Both the position numbers and the translations under genes were made by a program. Below, in pieces: positions 13,558-25,486 of a stretch of DNA of 64,000 nt. Under the pieces are notes generated by a model, which did no database searches, had not been told where the DNA came from, and saw only the letters and a program-made list of their open reading frames with translations. Every line of letters begins with the position of its first letter. Positions within the stretch are counted from its first letter, which is position 1. Source of the stretch: Diphasiastrum complanatum (Eukaryota; Streptophyta; Lycopodiopsida; Lycopodiales; Lycopodiaceae); contig CM055107.1 in assembly GCA_029204225.1 (NCBI GenBank), positions 1,911,218 through 1,975,217 of the forward strand. Reading direction: 5' to 3'.

Positions 13558-15458
13558 ATGGCCTCCTCATCTTCTGAAGACTCTGGCACCAATCAGGTGA
13601 TCCAACGGAGATACCCTCAGCCACCCAGATTTGTCCCTTACCTTCTAATACCTTGATTCAACCATGGCTTCATACTAATGGCCCACTTATTGAGGCAATG
13701 GGTGTTTACCCAGTGCTTTTCAATTCTGACACTAACATGGGCCTCGTCCTTCACACTTACGCCACCTGGGAAGCGCCGAAGTTGCATTTCCACTTCCTGT
13801 ACCAGAGTACCACATACAAGGTACGGATTAATGCGGACTCGATGGTCACTATCGTTATTCTGTCTGCTGATTACCAGTCCATCTCTCATCGTCAGGCACA
13901 AGCCTTGATAAAACCTTTCGTCACCCAGACTGCACCCAAAATCTCGATCCAAACTAACAACGGGTACTTGATAGAGGCTATCACAGACCCAATCATTCCG
14001 ACAGCTACACATCTGTTGAACAATTTTCTGGTTGTTTCAAAATTTCGTAAAGACAGAATCCAGTCCACCTTGCTGAGTCAGATTGTGAAATCCTTTCTGG
14101 AATTCCCTGGCCCCACGGTTGTGCCATACGACTGGCATGCATTCCTCATCCGCGAACTAACAAACTCAATCAAACCCAACACCCGTGAGCATATCGCAGT
14201 TGGCCCCCTGCTATGTAATTTTGCTTGCGTACTTCTTAAGACGAAAGTGCACGGTTTTCACCGCTTCAGCCTTATATCTTGCATTGTGCCGCACACTAAC
14301 CTCTATCTGCCATCTGCCGCATCCACATCCTCCCAACCTGCAGTTCTTGACACGACGGCCAACAAAAGAATGTGTGGCGCTGTCCCTTCCTCCTCATCTC
14401 CACCTACCACTAGATGTCGTACCACCGCCACAACAGTAACAACTCCATCTACCACCGCCACTTCCTCTTCCGTACAACCTTCTCCTCCTATTTCTATTAC
14501 CGCTCCTCTTTTTTCTGTTCCACCCACATCGACTTCTTCTGTTTCCATTCTCGTCTCCTCTGTTGACACTACTTCTACCTATGTTCCACTTTCTACTACC
14601 CCTTCCATTACTATCGCATCTTTTGTTACTCATGTTCCCACCATTGTTCCTCTCCAGTTCAACCCTTCTGACTCTCAGTTGTCTCCGGACGCTCTGGCGT
14701 GGATGGAAGTCATCAACTTTTCACCGCCACGCCAAAGTATCCCCATGAGTCATCAAGAGGTGGCTGGCAGATCTCCTTTTCGACGCAAACAATAAAAGGC
14801 AATGAGCTGCAAGCACTACCCGCCCTCCAACCACAACCAGAGTGGTGCCAACAACTCTTTTAACGGGACCATGCGACCATCAGGGCCTATGTGACAAGTC
14901 CGCAACAACTACGGGTGAACGCGCACTTCCTGCCATGCACACGACGATCCAAACGGGCGGAATACGACACCCCTCTGGACAACATCACCATCCAGAACTT
15001 CAATTGGCCATGAGTTCCATCAGAGCACAATTGGGATATGGATTTAGATGCTCGAAGGGCTCTCACCCTATTTGCGAATAAGTATTTCAACTGCCCTAAC
15101 CCAACAGTCCACACGACAGCCACTTACACTCGGAACTTAGAGCATTTAATGGGGATTGAAACCAAATGGGACAATTTTCTTCCCCCTCCCCTCCATATTC
15201 TTTGATCCTAATAAGACGCTAGTTCCAGAAAAAGTAGAAGATCAACTGCCAGTCGTCCGAGTTTATTATCGAACTGCATTCCTTGGCGATCCCTGGACGC
15301 GCAGATTTCAAGCGTGGGTTGACCAAAATTGGCTAACAGGCGTCCACAAGTCCCTTCACACGCCCAAGGACTTGAAGAAAATGGACAAAATTAATTTCAT
15401 GGAAGATGTCACGGGCTACTTGATCCACCAGAGGCGGGCCAAGAAGACTTTCTACTAA
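13558..15458 (+). pseudogene. Unrecognised 'IQPW' protein, copy 1 (frameshifted)
   Basis: I do not recognise this family. The start is ATGGCCTCCTCATC (MASSSSEDSG), 250 bases after a TATA box. A frame change near 13635 is followed by a 380-codon frame with IQPWLHTNGPL, VYPVLFNSDTNMGL, STTYKVRINADSM, ISIQTNNGYLIEAI and IAVGPLLCNFACVLL. A Ser/Thr/Pro-rich linker (about 14310-14650) follows. After a stop at 14793-14795 and more frame changes comes a C-terminal region with RVNAHFLPC, IQNFNWP, FLGDPWTRRFQAWVDQNW and NFMEDVTGYLIHQRR, ending at TAA 15458. A diverged copy at 38.6-39.7 kb keeps both terminal blocks and the stop position. No membrane segment, zinc knuckle or protease motif is seen. It lies between gypsy pol and a 3' LTR, the position of env-like ORFs in some retroelements. 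Confidence 0.6.
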
Positions 15459-15504
15459 ACCGACAGAGTGCCGAGGGACCGGCACTACTTTAGGTCGTGG
15501 GTCC
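15459..15504 (+). promoter_or_regulatory. Purine-rich tract before the 3' LTR
   Basis: GTGCCGAGGGACCGGCACTA forms a short stem (GTGCC..GGCAC) around a purine run, followed by GTCGTGGGTCC directly before the LTR. The same arrangement (GTGTCGAGGGACCGACACTA) precedes the LTR at 39765, so the block is conserved between copies. It could serve as polypurine tract or a structured RNA element. Confidence 0.5.
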
Positions 15505-16294
15505 TGTTTGGGGTATTCCCGAAATATTTCAAATAAATAATATTGGCCAATAAAATGTGTTGCGAGGGCATGGCATCATGTGCGTATAAGCCCATGGCCC
15601 ATTGAGCACGCAAGTTGAGTGTAAATAAATCAATAGACTTGGGGCCCTTTGTAGTTAATATAAAACTTGAGGCCCAAAGTCAATTTTAAACTAAGAGTTT
15701 ACTTTTTTAGAGTTGGGTCCAATTTTGGACTCACATGAATCTTGTGATTTCTAGTGTACTTTTTGTGGACCCTTGGATCAAGTTGGGTCCAAGATGAATG
15801 GATAGGATCAATGTCAATATTAGCCAATAGGATTTTTGGAGCAAGGGCCTTCCCCATTTATAGAAAGACACCATTTGTACTCTATTTCCATGCTTAATGA
15901 GAAGGAGGAAACTCTACCATTTTTGGAAGAGAAGCATCCTCATTTGCTATTCGCCACTTGCTAATATTCTTGTTTGTGTTTTTCTTTTGCTTTCTATTTT
16001 CATGCTTATTGGTTGCCATAGTTAATGTTTTTCCATTAGCAAGCATAAGGAGCATTTGAGCTAACCTCCACTCTCACTCTCACTCTCTACCTCTCTCTTT
16101 CTCTCTTCTCCTCTCAATCTATTCTATTCTTCCCTTCCCTTTCACCAACAATCATAATGAAGGTAGTTTAGGAGAGTAGGGTTAGGGATGTGTAGTATCA
16201 ATGGTGGTAGAGTCAGGAAAAAAGTAGGGAACTAACTAAAAGTAGCATCTATTCATAGTTAGGCACCTATCCAGTGATCTAATCCTTGTTGACA
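15505..16294 (+). mobile_element. LTR, family A, copy 1 (790 bp)
   Basis: Begins TGTTTGGGGTATT and ends CCTTGTTGACA. A second copy at 39765-40495 begins TGTTGAGGGTATT and ends CCCTTCTTGACA. Shared internal phrases include GTAAGCCCATGGCCCA, GCTTAATGAGA and GAGCATTTGAGCTAACCTCCA. Both copies follow an IQPW ORF and the same GAGGGACC block, so both are 3' LTRs in plus orientation. A TTTATAG string at about 15858 may be the LTR's TATA box. No upstream partner LTR is visible. Confidence 0.75.
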
Positions 16295-16419
16295 GGCAGG
16301 AGGACTATACTACAAGAGATCTTCGACCACCCTACAGAATTTTGTATAGTGTATATCGCCATCACATGCCGAGGAATACACCCTTTAGGTCCCCTTGCTA
16401 ATCGGCACCTCATATCGAT

Positions 16420-17921
16420 ATGGCCTCCTCATCTACTAGTTCGATCTATGATAGAGCTCTTAGTTCTTTCCTTGTTGATGCTGGGGTTAGCGACAGACAT
16501 GCCCATTTTTTGTCCTATTTCGATTTTCAGTTTGACATAGAGAGATCTGTCATTGAGCACAGAGAAGTTTTTTCCAAACTGTACAAGGATTTTTATGAGT
16601 GCTTCCAACAGGGTACCCTTCTGATGGACGGCCTAAGATTTGTGCATTTCACAGATTTGACTCATGCTCAACCTAGTGCCAAGCAAAGGCATGATCGTAA
16701 GTTTACCAAACTTATCGATCTCTTTAAACATGTCATACCCTGTGAGAAACACAATCGAGTATGTCGCTTCGTTCAGGAGGGTATGGCCTTTGAGTTTTTC
16801 TTATTTGCTCTTAACCCTGATGAGGCAGAATCTTCTGGGTCGTCTATGATTGGTTTGTTTGCCCCTACCACTCGTGTGGCTTCAAAGGTTTCCATCACTG
16901 ATAAGATTTTAGGAGATGTAGAGGAGGCCAGACAAGCACAACAATATGATCCTGCCAAGGCCCATTTTTTGTCTATCTCTATCTTATCTACCGTGAGCGA
17001 GATTGACCAAAGCGGAACCCTGATGGACCTCCCTGTGTATTGCATTCTTGTCTGTTAGCGACATCGGAGACATAATGGATCTCAGAGAAGATGAGATATT
17101 ATCTCTTATGTCAAGGATGATTTCTGAATTAAATGATTTTATTGACTTTGATGATGATGACCTCATAGATGGCATATACTATGAGGACCAAGTAGAATGG
17201 GCAAGTGGCACAAATGCCCTTCAAAGGATGCTATCTGAGAGCAGGGCATATGAGGCTAATATGCCGAGTGAGGAGGAATTTTTGGCTTTTCAAAAAAAGT
17301 ATCCGCCACCTCCCATATATACTATTCTAGCTGACCAACAATTGACCATTAGAAGCTGCTGGTGTGATCCAAGCTAACAAGAAGGATTTGGTAAGTACAC
17401 CTTCTCACAAAAATCATTTACTATTTAATGTGTAACTGATGATTGATCTGCTAGTTTGACTAACACTTGATTATGTGTTGTAGGAAATCGTTGAAGTTGA
17501 TGCCTTTCCTAGCAGGCATGGAGGATTGAGAGAGAGACAAGGCGGCAGACATAAGGATGTCTTATTGGCTCATTACTTGAAATATTTTGTAAATAACAAA
17601 ATTTGTATTCTTCATGAAAGGTTTTTTGTGAATGCGGGAACCTTAATCATGGCCATCAAGGCCCTATCTTATTTTGCCCAGGGGCATAAATATCCAAAAT
17701 ATACATATAGAATCATTTTTGTCAAAAGAGATGTTGCTCTTAAGGTGTTTAATTACATGCCAGAAAATGTTCCTATGAGATCATCTGCTCTGGAAATTCT
17801 ATCAGGTTATATAGATCTGAGCAAAAGACGATCCACTCGATTTTTGGTTCCGTATGATAGGAAAAAGTTCCTTCATGACCACACAGCAAAAATTGTCCTT
17901 AGTGACAATGCAAAAAAATGA
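16420..17921 (+). pseudogene. Unrecognised MASSS protein, copy 1, two exons
   Basis: I do not know this family. Start ATGGCCTCCTCATC (MASSSTSSIYDRALSSFL). Exon 1 (16420-17390) has FSKLYKDFYECF, KFTKLIDLFKHV, an acidic middle and IGDIMDLREDEILSLMSRMI. Intron 17391-17483 runs GTAAGT..TAG. Exon 2 (17484-17921) has ILHERFFVNAGTLIMAIKAL, GHKYPKYTYRIIFVKRDV, ENVPMRSSALEILSGYIDLS and FLHDHTA. Exon 1 carries about two one-base frame changes (near 17045 and 17345), so this copy is probably inactive. Copy 2 (33449-34964) keeps the same intron position and the corresponding exon-2 motifs despite strong divergence. It converges on the transposase-like gene 160 bases downstream. There is no zinc finger, signal peptide or catalytic motif that I can name. 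Confidence 0.6.
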
Positions 17922-18080
17922 TTGTACTCTTTTCCATTTAATCTAAGTGAAATTTGAGAATTTTTGATCACATGCGTTTGATCTTTATTGAATGCCATCA
18001 ATCTAGTTTTGGCTTATAAATTTACATGCTTTTTTTAATCTTTGATATTCAGTTGATCTTGTTGTGTATCGAACTTGATC

Positions 18081-19667
18081 TCATCTATAAAACCATTGCA
18101 ATAGTTGAATGATGTAACTATTTTTTGAGGATGTTCCACCATGTTGCGTATTTTGATGAAATGCTGCTCTTGCCTGCCAATGTGATTTCTCTATTCCTTG
18201 TGAGGACCATATACTCAAACTGCCATACTTTTTTGCAAAAAATGATGCATGATGCCTTAGTATGTGCTGCAATATCAAAGATTTATGCATTGGTTAGAAA
18301 AATATCCATTGGTTAGATTCTATCAAGCAAGTTATACTAAAATTATAAAATTGTAAGACATTGTTCAAATGTATCTTACCATGTAGTGGGTGATGTGATC
18401 TGAGCCCCCAAGCCACCCAAACTGCATCTACAAACTCTATTGTTGTTTTCTCCAATAGGAGTGCATCTACATATGAAATTGTGTCTTTTCTAAGCACTTC
18501 AACCATATTATCGAGCTTTTTCCAGACTTTAACCTTCTTTGCCCTTGTTGTTCCTTTATTTTCAAAGTCTTGTGTTGCATAAATAACATCTTTCCAAACT
18601 GAGTATTGGATCTTAGACAACTCTTTAGAATGATTTGATAAAAATCGACGAGCTTTGACTCCTCCTATGCTAGGTTTACTGGGTACGTTTCATGTTTTTC
18701 TCGAAAGGTTTTCATCTTTTTGTATTTTAACATGTCCTTTATGAAGGCCCGCTTTTGACGACACTTCCTCTAATCGAGCGATTGCTTGTTTTGATGCTGA
18801 CTCTGGCTTAGTATTCCATGCAAACAAAATATGAAGGTATAATAATTTATCTATGATCCTCACCTCTCCATGAAGTTTGAAAAATATGCACATTTTGTAA
18901 AGGAATTGGTAGTACTGGTTTCCAGTTGGGATCTTCAATATCTCTTGAAACTCTGTGCTCCTTGAAATGTCAGTTGATGATTTCATACAATATAGACATG
19001 GATGTTTCGAATTTGCTCCATGAGATACATTGAACATACATTTCAATGACTTCGAGTCTCCAGCTGCATGCCATTCCACAAAAAATTCACTTCTTTCAGG
19101 AACAATAAGCCTACTTTGCCATTCATATGATCCTTTATGATATCTGGATAACTTGTTCTGCTAAAAATCCAGGAAAGAACATCGTAATCCTCTTTGATAA
19201 CCTGTCCAACATATGGAATCACAAGTTTTTATATATTCAAAACAATTACCAACAGAAATTGCACATGAATAACAGCTATTTTTTACTTGAAAACATGTTA
19301 GCCACCATATGTTGTTTTTTGATCGCACACTGAAGTTGAGATCCCTTGAGTTTGTTGCATTGCTCAATGCTCCATTCATGAGAGTAATACTTACTCTTTT
19401 CAACTTTTGTCCTTTTATAACTTCCGATCCATCTAGCTTGACCACCAGAATAAGTTTGCTCATACTAACACCTGTAATATTATAAAATTTCAATATAAAT
19501 CTCAGTAAATGATTCAAATGAGCGATCATATCAAGTGGAGAAACTGTGGATTCTTTAACTACTCCTCTTTTAGCTATCGGAGCATTCTCGGCAGGGAGAA
19601 CAATGTGTAGATGAAACTGAGACATCTCCGCAAACATCAGCTGACAGACCAAAAAGAAAATAGACAC
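18081..19667 (-). pseudogene. Putative DDE transposase, copy 1 (5' part lost)
   Basis: Exon order on the minus strand: a partial exon to 19287, intron 19286-19202 (GTAAAA..CAG), exon 19201-18380, intron 18379-18267 (GTAAGA..CAG), last exon 18266-18081. Candidate catalytic residues: Asp in LVVKLDGSEVIKG (about 19432), Asp in VEWHAAGDSKSLKCMF, Glu in SSQGIEKSHWQARAAFH. Between them are GANSKHPCLYCM with its Cys-x2-Cys, LHGEVRIIDKLLYLH, FAWNTKP and KPSIGGVKARRFLSNH. Copy 2 keeps all three acidic residues and the Cys pair. The spacing and the GD-K-L..G-(x)-SK-PC--C pattern remind me of large, multi-copy transposase-like proteins in other eukaryotes; this is from memory. Frame breaks and the copia insertion leave it inactive. 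Confidence 0.6.
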
Positions 19668-19795
19668 TCTTCTTCATCCATGGCGTACCTGAGATTCTAT
19701 GTTTATTCTCTCGCTAGTTAAAATGAGGGACACAATCTCATTTTCAAATTTGAAAAAGTTAGTTAATGAGCGTCATAGGTTCTTGAAGTCGCAGT

Positions 19796-20031
19796 AGTTA
19801 AGAAAACAGTTTAAACACCCGACCGGATCAATAACCACAGCACACCATCAAGTGCAACAAGACAAGACAACTTAATAGCTCACCACAAATTTTATATTCA
19901 ATTGATAAGTAAGTACAAAGATAAAGTTGCTTAAAATCACTCAAAGGGCTCGTAAAAGAAAGACGGCCCGATAATTCTAGAACTAAGCACACGTGGTGCC
20001 GTCGAAATAAGAAAGCACTGTATAAGTCGAT
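19796..20031 (-). repeat. Copia 3' LTR
   Basis: Matches 25487-25722 over about 236 bases with roughly 16 differences. The polypurine tract (GAGGGAG on the minus strand) lies directly to its right at about 20032-20041, as expected for the 3' LTR of a minus-strand element. Confidence 0.88.
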
Positions 20032-20275
20032 CTCCCTCAATGATCAACGTCTCTCTTTATTTTAGAGTTTACTCTATTCATGAAACAAACCTCCATGATT
20101 GTATTACAAGTGAAGGCTTTTTACATAACTAGATCTAAGCCAAGTTTGGCTCTAAAAGTCTCAAACTTTTCTTTACTTAAAGCTTTCGTAAAAATATCAT
20201 CAACTTGTAACAATGTAGAATAGTGTACAATACTTATATCTTCCGATTGTAGCTTCTCATGCCCAAAGTGATATT

Positions 20276-20583
20276 TTACCTCAATATGTTTGTCCTTGCG
20301 TGAAAGACAGGATTCTTAGCCAATTGTATTCCACTTTGACTGTCACAAAAAATAACAGTAGGATTTACCTGCTTCATGCCAATCTCACATAACAACTTAC
20401 ATAACCAAACACCTTCCTGGGTAGCAGAACTTAACGCTTTATATTCGGCTTCTGTAAAAGAAAGAGAAATAGTATCTTGCTTTTTGCTAGACCATGAAAA
20501 CACCCGCTACCAAAATTGAAGGCATAACCTGTTGTTGACTTTCTATCATCTATACTTCCTGCCCAATCAACGTCAACATAACC
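20276..20583 (-). pseudogene. pol (RNH): Copia RNase H
   Basis: Shows the copia RNase H signature SWSSKKQDTISLSFTEAEYK (catalytic Glu), then WLCKLLCEIGM and IFCDSQSGIQLAKNPVFH (catalytic Asp and substrate contact). The upstream part containing DVDWAGSIDDRKSTTGY (first Asp) follows a TAG near 20581. The frame changes again near 20500. Domain order and motifs are typical; coding is broken. Confidence 0.88.
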
Positions 20584-22223
20584 CTACAACTTAGGTAAAA
20601 CACTTTGTCTTTTGTAGATTAGGCCAAGGTTAGGTGTACCTTTCACATACCTCAAAATCCTTTTTGCAGCTTTCCAATGGTCCATAGTGGGTGATGACAT
20701 GAATTGGTTAATCAAACTTTCAACATAGCAGATATCAGGACGTGTAGTCGTAAGATATATCAAACCTCCAACTAGCTGACGAAATAGAGTAGCGTCAACA
20801 TGTGCACTATCATCAATACGAGATAATTTCTTACCAGCTTCGCAAGGGGTAATGGAAGGTTTGCACTCTGCCGTGTGAAATCTCTCCAATACCTCGCCCA
20901 CATACTTGTTTTGACATAACCTGATATCATTGCCAGTTTGTCATACTTTGACACCCAAGCAGTAGTGCATAAGATCTAAATCTGTCATCTCAAACTGCTT
21001 GCATAAGTTGGCTTTGATAGAACGAGTGAGGTTCTCATCATTGCCCGTGATAATGATATCATCAACGTAAAGTACAATCAAGGCAATGCTATCTTCGTTT
21101 ATAAGAACATAAAGATTTGGATCTGAATTTGTTCTTACAAACCCATGAGAAAGAAAATAATTATCAATGCATCCATACCATGCGCGTGGCACTTGCTTAA
21201 GGCCATAAAGTGCTTTGTGTAGCTTACATACCTTCTGTTCCTGTCCTTTTGCCATAAAGCCCTGCGGTTGGACCATGTAAAATTCTTCCTCTACGTCACC
21301 ATTCCAAAACGCAGACTTCACATTCATTTGATGGATCTAATGAGATGCTAGGGCAATGATAAGGCGTAGCGTAGTCCAGTAATCCACTGGAGCAAATGTC
21401 TCTTCATAGTCAATTCCTTTGCTTTGCTCATAACCCTTCACTACTAGGCGTGCCTTATGCTTTGCTATCGTGCCATCTGCATAAAACTTTGTTCTAAACA
21501 CCCATTTGTTGTCAATGGGTTTCTTTCCAAGTGGTAGATCAACCAACTCCCATGTATCATGCCTGTGGATGGATTCTATCTCCTCCTCCATTGCTCTTTG
21601 CCACTCTTTGTGATCTTTTGCCTCATCAAAGGTTGATGGCTCTCGACACTTCAAATGTCACTCATTAGGGCATAGTTCACATGATAACGATCGAAAGACT
21701 TCCTTTCCCGTGTTGATCTTCTCATTTCTCCTTGTGTGCTAGATCCTGGTTGATTTAGCTTTGCTGCGTCTTTCATGATCTTTTCATACCATGTTGGTAT
21801 ATTGGATTTAGGTGATACACTACGTGGAGAGTATGTATCCCAAGGAGTGTCCAAGTAATGTCCCTTACTTCCAACCGGTTTCTCCTTTATTGCTCCTATT
21901 GGCAAGTACCTCCCCCTAGGCTCTTGAATAGGTGGTGTCCTTTCATACTCGCCCTCTCGACTCTCATCTTCACGTGCATCATCTTGTGGAACATCTTCTT
22001 CATCTTCTTCTTCCAAAACTGTGGGAAGTCTTTTGATGCTTTCACCACTTGCATGGTCTTCATCTTCATACCTATGCGTCTCATCAAAGATCACATCTTT
22101 GCTAATGTGAATCTTGTTCATTACAGGATCATAACACCTGTATGCCTCCGTCCTCTCGTCATAAACGACAAAGATACACTTGATTGCTTTGGCATCAAGT
22201 TTCTTTCGCTCCTCCTTTGGCAC
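20584..22223 (-). pseudogene. pol (RT): Copia reverse transcriptase and connection
   Basis: From the minus-strand start near 22223: integrase C-terminus (KAIKCIFVVYDERTEAYRCY, IHISKDVIFDE), a variable acidic linker, then RT. RT motifs are EWQRAMEEEIESIHRHDTWE, KWVFRTKFYADGTIAKHKAR, VVKGYEQSKGIDYEETFAPV, the active site LIVLYVDDIIITGND with an intact YVDD, and HYCLGVKV. The tail has KYVGEVLERF, SRPDICY-like TTRPDICYVESLINQF and AAKRILRYVKGTP. Breaks: a frame change near 21652, a stop near 21335 and a TGA near 20940. Confidence 0.92.
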
Positions 22224-22277
22224 ATGTACATAGGCCTTACATCCAATGACACGAAACTTGTCAATTTTTGGCTTTAT

Positions 22278-23170
22278 TCATGTAAATGCTTCTTCGGGAG
22301 TCACATTTGGAAACGCAACTGTAGAACTCCTATTTTGCAAGAACGTTGTCGCACTGCACGCTTCCAACCAAAGTGAATCGGTCAAGCCCATTTGCTTCAT
22401 CATGGAGCATGCACTCTCCATAATAGTATTGCTTTTCCTTTCAGCTACACCATTACTATGCGGCGTGTGTGATTGTGTGAATTGTCTTTTGATGCCGTGT
22501 TCCTTGCAAAAGTCCTCAAAATCATTAGATTTGTATTTGCCCCCTCTATCAGATCTTAGCACTTTGATGCGTGCATCCAGTTGGTTCTCTACCAAAGTCT
22601 TGAACTCCTTGAAACGAGCAAAAGCAATCAGATTTCTTCTTCAAGAAATAAATCCATGTCCTCCTAGAGTAATCATCTATGAAAGTCATAAAATAATATG
22701 CTTTTCCCAATGACTTGGTCTTCATTGGGCCGCACAGGTCGCTGTGAATAAGTTCCAGCAGTTTCTTAGCTCTTGTAGCTCCACCTTTCTTGAATGTCTC
22801 CCTGTGATGCTTTTCCATGATGCATCCTTCACATATTGCATGATGATCATCCTGCAATGCCGGTAACCCTATTTACCATCTTTAGCTTCGCCATCAATCT
22901 CAAGCTCCCATAATTCAAATGACCAAGTCTTTTGTGCCACAACTCAGATTGAGATGCTGTTGAGATAGCCAAACCATATTCTCCTGGTTTTGCAGCATCC
23001 AATTTATAAAGGCCAAAGTTACTATCTCTATAACCTTTCGCCACCACTTTATGATTGTGGTTCATATCCCTCATAAGGCATCCATCCTTGACAAATTCAA
23101 CCTTGAGATGTTGATTAGCCATTACTCCAACAGAAAGCAAACTCTTTTTGAGTCCAGGAACATAAAGCAC
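22278..23170 (-). pseudogene. pol (IN): Copia integrase
   Basis: N-terminal HHCC zinc site: LWHKRLGHLN then CEGCIMEKHH. Catalytic core: LIHSDLCGPMKTKSLG (first Asp), YFMTFIDDYSRRTWIYFLK, VLRSDRGGKYKSNDF (second Asp) and HTPHSNGVAERKSNTIME (Glu). All DDE residues are present. The domain is spread over three frames, with a stop between the zinc half and the core near 22857 and a frame change near 22600. Confidence 0.92.
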
Positions 23171-23298
23171 ATTAGGATGTTCTTGATTTTACCATCAAGA
23201 AACTGCACAGGTACATTGCCCACACCCTGTATTTGGCATTCCTCCCCATTGGCTTGACTGACCTTATCCCCATCATGGATTGGTGAGAATTTCTTAAA

Positions 23299-24225
23299 CT
23301 AATCACGTTTTTCGGTCATATGCCTTGTGGCGCCTGAATCTATGAACCATCTGGCACCATCATCAACCTGGGATGCCAATGCCGATGAGAAGACACTTGT
23401 CTCATCATCTTCTCCATCATCTTCGGCAATGTTGCCTTGTTGAGTCAGTTTTCCTGCCTTTATGTCTGCTCTCTTCTTGTAACACTCGCGTGCCCAATGA
23501 CCAGGTTTGTGGCAATAGTAACATTTGTCTTTTTTCTTCTTTTTCTCTCTTGATGACGACTCTCCCTCGTCGTCATCATCCTTAGATTTCTTGGAAATCC
23601 TCTTCCATCCTTGTTGCTTGTCTTTAGCAAGCAAGGCTTGATCCTCCTATGGGGTTTGCCTTGACTTCACCACTTCGTGACACTGCTCTTCCTACAACAT
23701 GATTCCGTGGAAGTCTTCAAAAGTAAACATCTGTAGCCCTTCTGAGACACTGCTCATTGTGGTATGTACCAATTCATCGTCCCTAATTGGTTCTCCAATT
23801 GCCACAAGTTGATCTCTCAGCTCCTTTATCCTGGTGAAGAAAGATCCGACCGATTCGCTTTCTTCCATCCTTATTGCGTTCAATCTCGACTTCAAGAACA
23901 TGGCCCGAGCTGGATTGCAAGTTTGAAATTGCATTCTAAGAGCTTCCCAAGCTCCCCTAGTCGTCGTGGCATTACTTATATGAGTGATTACATGGTCTTT
24001 CACTGAAAGATTGATTAAGGACAATGCCCTCTATGCCTTTTTATCAAAGGCCCTCATGTCACCTGGAGTGGTATTTGGCCGGACTTCAATACCTGCCACG
24101 ATCTCCCATAACTCTTTCTCCATCAAAATGCTCTTCATTTTGAATTTCCAAATGTTGTAGGTAGAAGCCCCATCAAGTTTGCTTGTATCGCCCAAAATTG
24201 CCTCATTGATGTTTGCCATTTCCAA
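23299..24225 (-). pseudogene. gag-PR: Copia gag with zinc knuckle, and protease
   Basis: Gag begins at 24225 (MEMANINEAILGDTSK; YNIWKFKMKSILMEKELWE). It has a stop near 24031, continues with AWEALRMQFQT, FFTRIKELRDQLV and DDELVHTTMSSV, then stops again near 23692 and 23640. The frame 23634-23299 holds a basic stretch, the CCHC knuckle CYYCHKPGHWARECY and the protease active site WFIDSGATRHMT. This is the standard copia gag-to-protease order. At least three nonsense or frame breaks make it non-functional. Confidence 0.9.
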
Positions 24226-25474
24226 ACTGCTTGAAACTCCACCTGTAGGCTATAAAGTGTATGCTGAAGCCAACCGTGATGTCAGGAATAAAAAATAATG
24301 ACCTACAATTTTTGGCTTACCAGGCCACCCGCCGCTCTTTCACCAAATTGAAAGCCAAATTGGCGTCGCTTTCCAAAATGCTTCTCGTCACCAACTCCCA
24401 ACTACCTGCCCAGTGGAATGGTGAAATCACTTCTGACACGTTTTGAACACTCTCTCCACGACAATCACTCTATTTTGGTGTACCGTACTTGTAGGTACAG
24501 TCAGAGTGCCCTTCGTTTGGAGGCTATCGCCTTTCGTTTGGCCAAAATAGGCTAAAGGAGGTCAAAATAAGGGCAATTTGGGTTTTTGAACTGTTTCTTC
24601 AGTGTGAAGAAACTTCACCCATCACAAAACTTGGGACCCAACAATTTTTTCACTTTGAAAATTTTTAATGAAAAGAAGGGTGCCTTTGCCCTTCAAATCT
24701 TCAGGACCCTTTCAAAGCCCATCTAAGGGTGATCCTCAATCCTGTGGCCCACGTTTCTCCCTGAGAACTTCATCTTGGCCATTGATCTATTTGAGGCTCA
24801 TCTGATGGTTTAAAACGACATCTGGCCTACTCCTCCATGCACTAGACATCTCCAGCCGCTACAGCCATTCTTGAATTCCATGCGCGCGACTTCTGCGCCT
24901 CCCTCCTCCTCCTCTTCCAGCGATGGCAGCTCCAAGCCCTTACATACAAGCTATGAAAGTTCTGTTTGCTTCACTCCAGCTCGCTGGCTGGTCCACGGCC
25001 GCCCACGGTCTCTCCACACATCTGCAACAGTAGTAGGGCGCCCACTCCTGGCTCTTCACAGCTTCAAGAATAGATTTGTGCTGAGAGATAAATGTTTTTT
25101 CTCTTCTTGAAACCCTAGCTGTCAAAAAAGAAGATAATTTTGGGCTTTATATGATATTCTTGAGAATATATCTGAGCAGCTACCTATCCCTCTAAGGTTG
25201 CCTACAACAAGCAATATTCTGCTCCAAACCGCTCTTCACACGGTGTTTGATTGGATTCAAACCAATCGCAAACACCAAGCAACCCTCCAGAAGAATTTTC
25301 AGCTTCAATCTTTGCTTGCCCTCTGATTCAGCCAACAATCCCCTGCCTCTGAATCTTCTTAGAGTTTTGAGCTATTCCACAAATCTCCACAGACTTGGTT
25401 TTGTGCTTCCTAGCCAACAAACTGTCGTGAATTCGCAGCTCTCTATTCTTGTCTGGTGATTCTAGCCACCAAGG
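24226..25474 (-). other. Copia 5' leader
   Basis: About 1.25 kb between the primer site and the gag start is longer than usual for copia. No coding motif is visible. Plus-strand frames here (for example 24871-25110, Ser-rich) do not resemble a known family. The extra length could be captured host sequence. Confidence 0.5.
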
Positions 25475-25486
25475 GCTCTGATACCA
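25475..25486 (-). promoter_or_regulatory. Copia primer-binding site, tRNA-iMet
   Basis: GCTCTGATACCA, the exact complement of the initiator tRNA-Met primer site, directly adjoining the right LTR. Confidence 0.9.

Larger units (their letters stand above)
7688..16294 (+). mobile_element. Ty3/gypsy element 1: pol, extra 3' ORF, 3' LTR
   Basis: Plus-strand order: spacer/linker frames, reverse transcriptase, RNase H, integrase (interrupted by a solo LTR), about 1.1 kb of non-coding DNA, a long unrecognised ORF, a purine-rich tract and an LTR (15505-16294). No matching 5' LTR, gag or protease is visible, so the 5' end is lost. The pol motifs (FLDDLCVH at the RT active site, SRHGI after the LGHIV motif, and a TGRI-RWLLLL-type sequence between RNase H and integrase) suit the gypsy group common in early-diverging land plants. 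Assigning ORF and LTR to the same element as pol is inference: a second ORF+LTR pair at 38.6-40.5 kb has no pol beside it. Confidence 0.6.

Noticed and set aside
14303..14633. Gly/Val/Arg-rich minus-strand frames as an RNA-binding protein
   Set aside because: They are shadows of the Ser/Thr/Pro-rich linker of the plus-strand IQPW ORF.
13558..15458. IQPW ORF as a true env gene
   Set aside because: No signal peptide, membrane anchor or cleavage motif is visible; position alone is insufficient.
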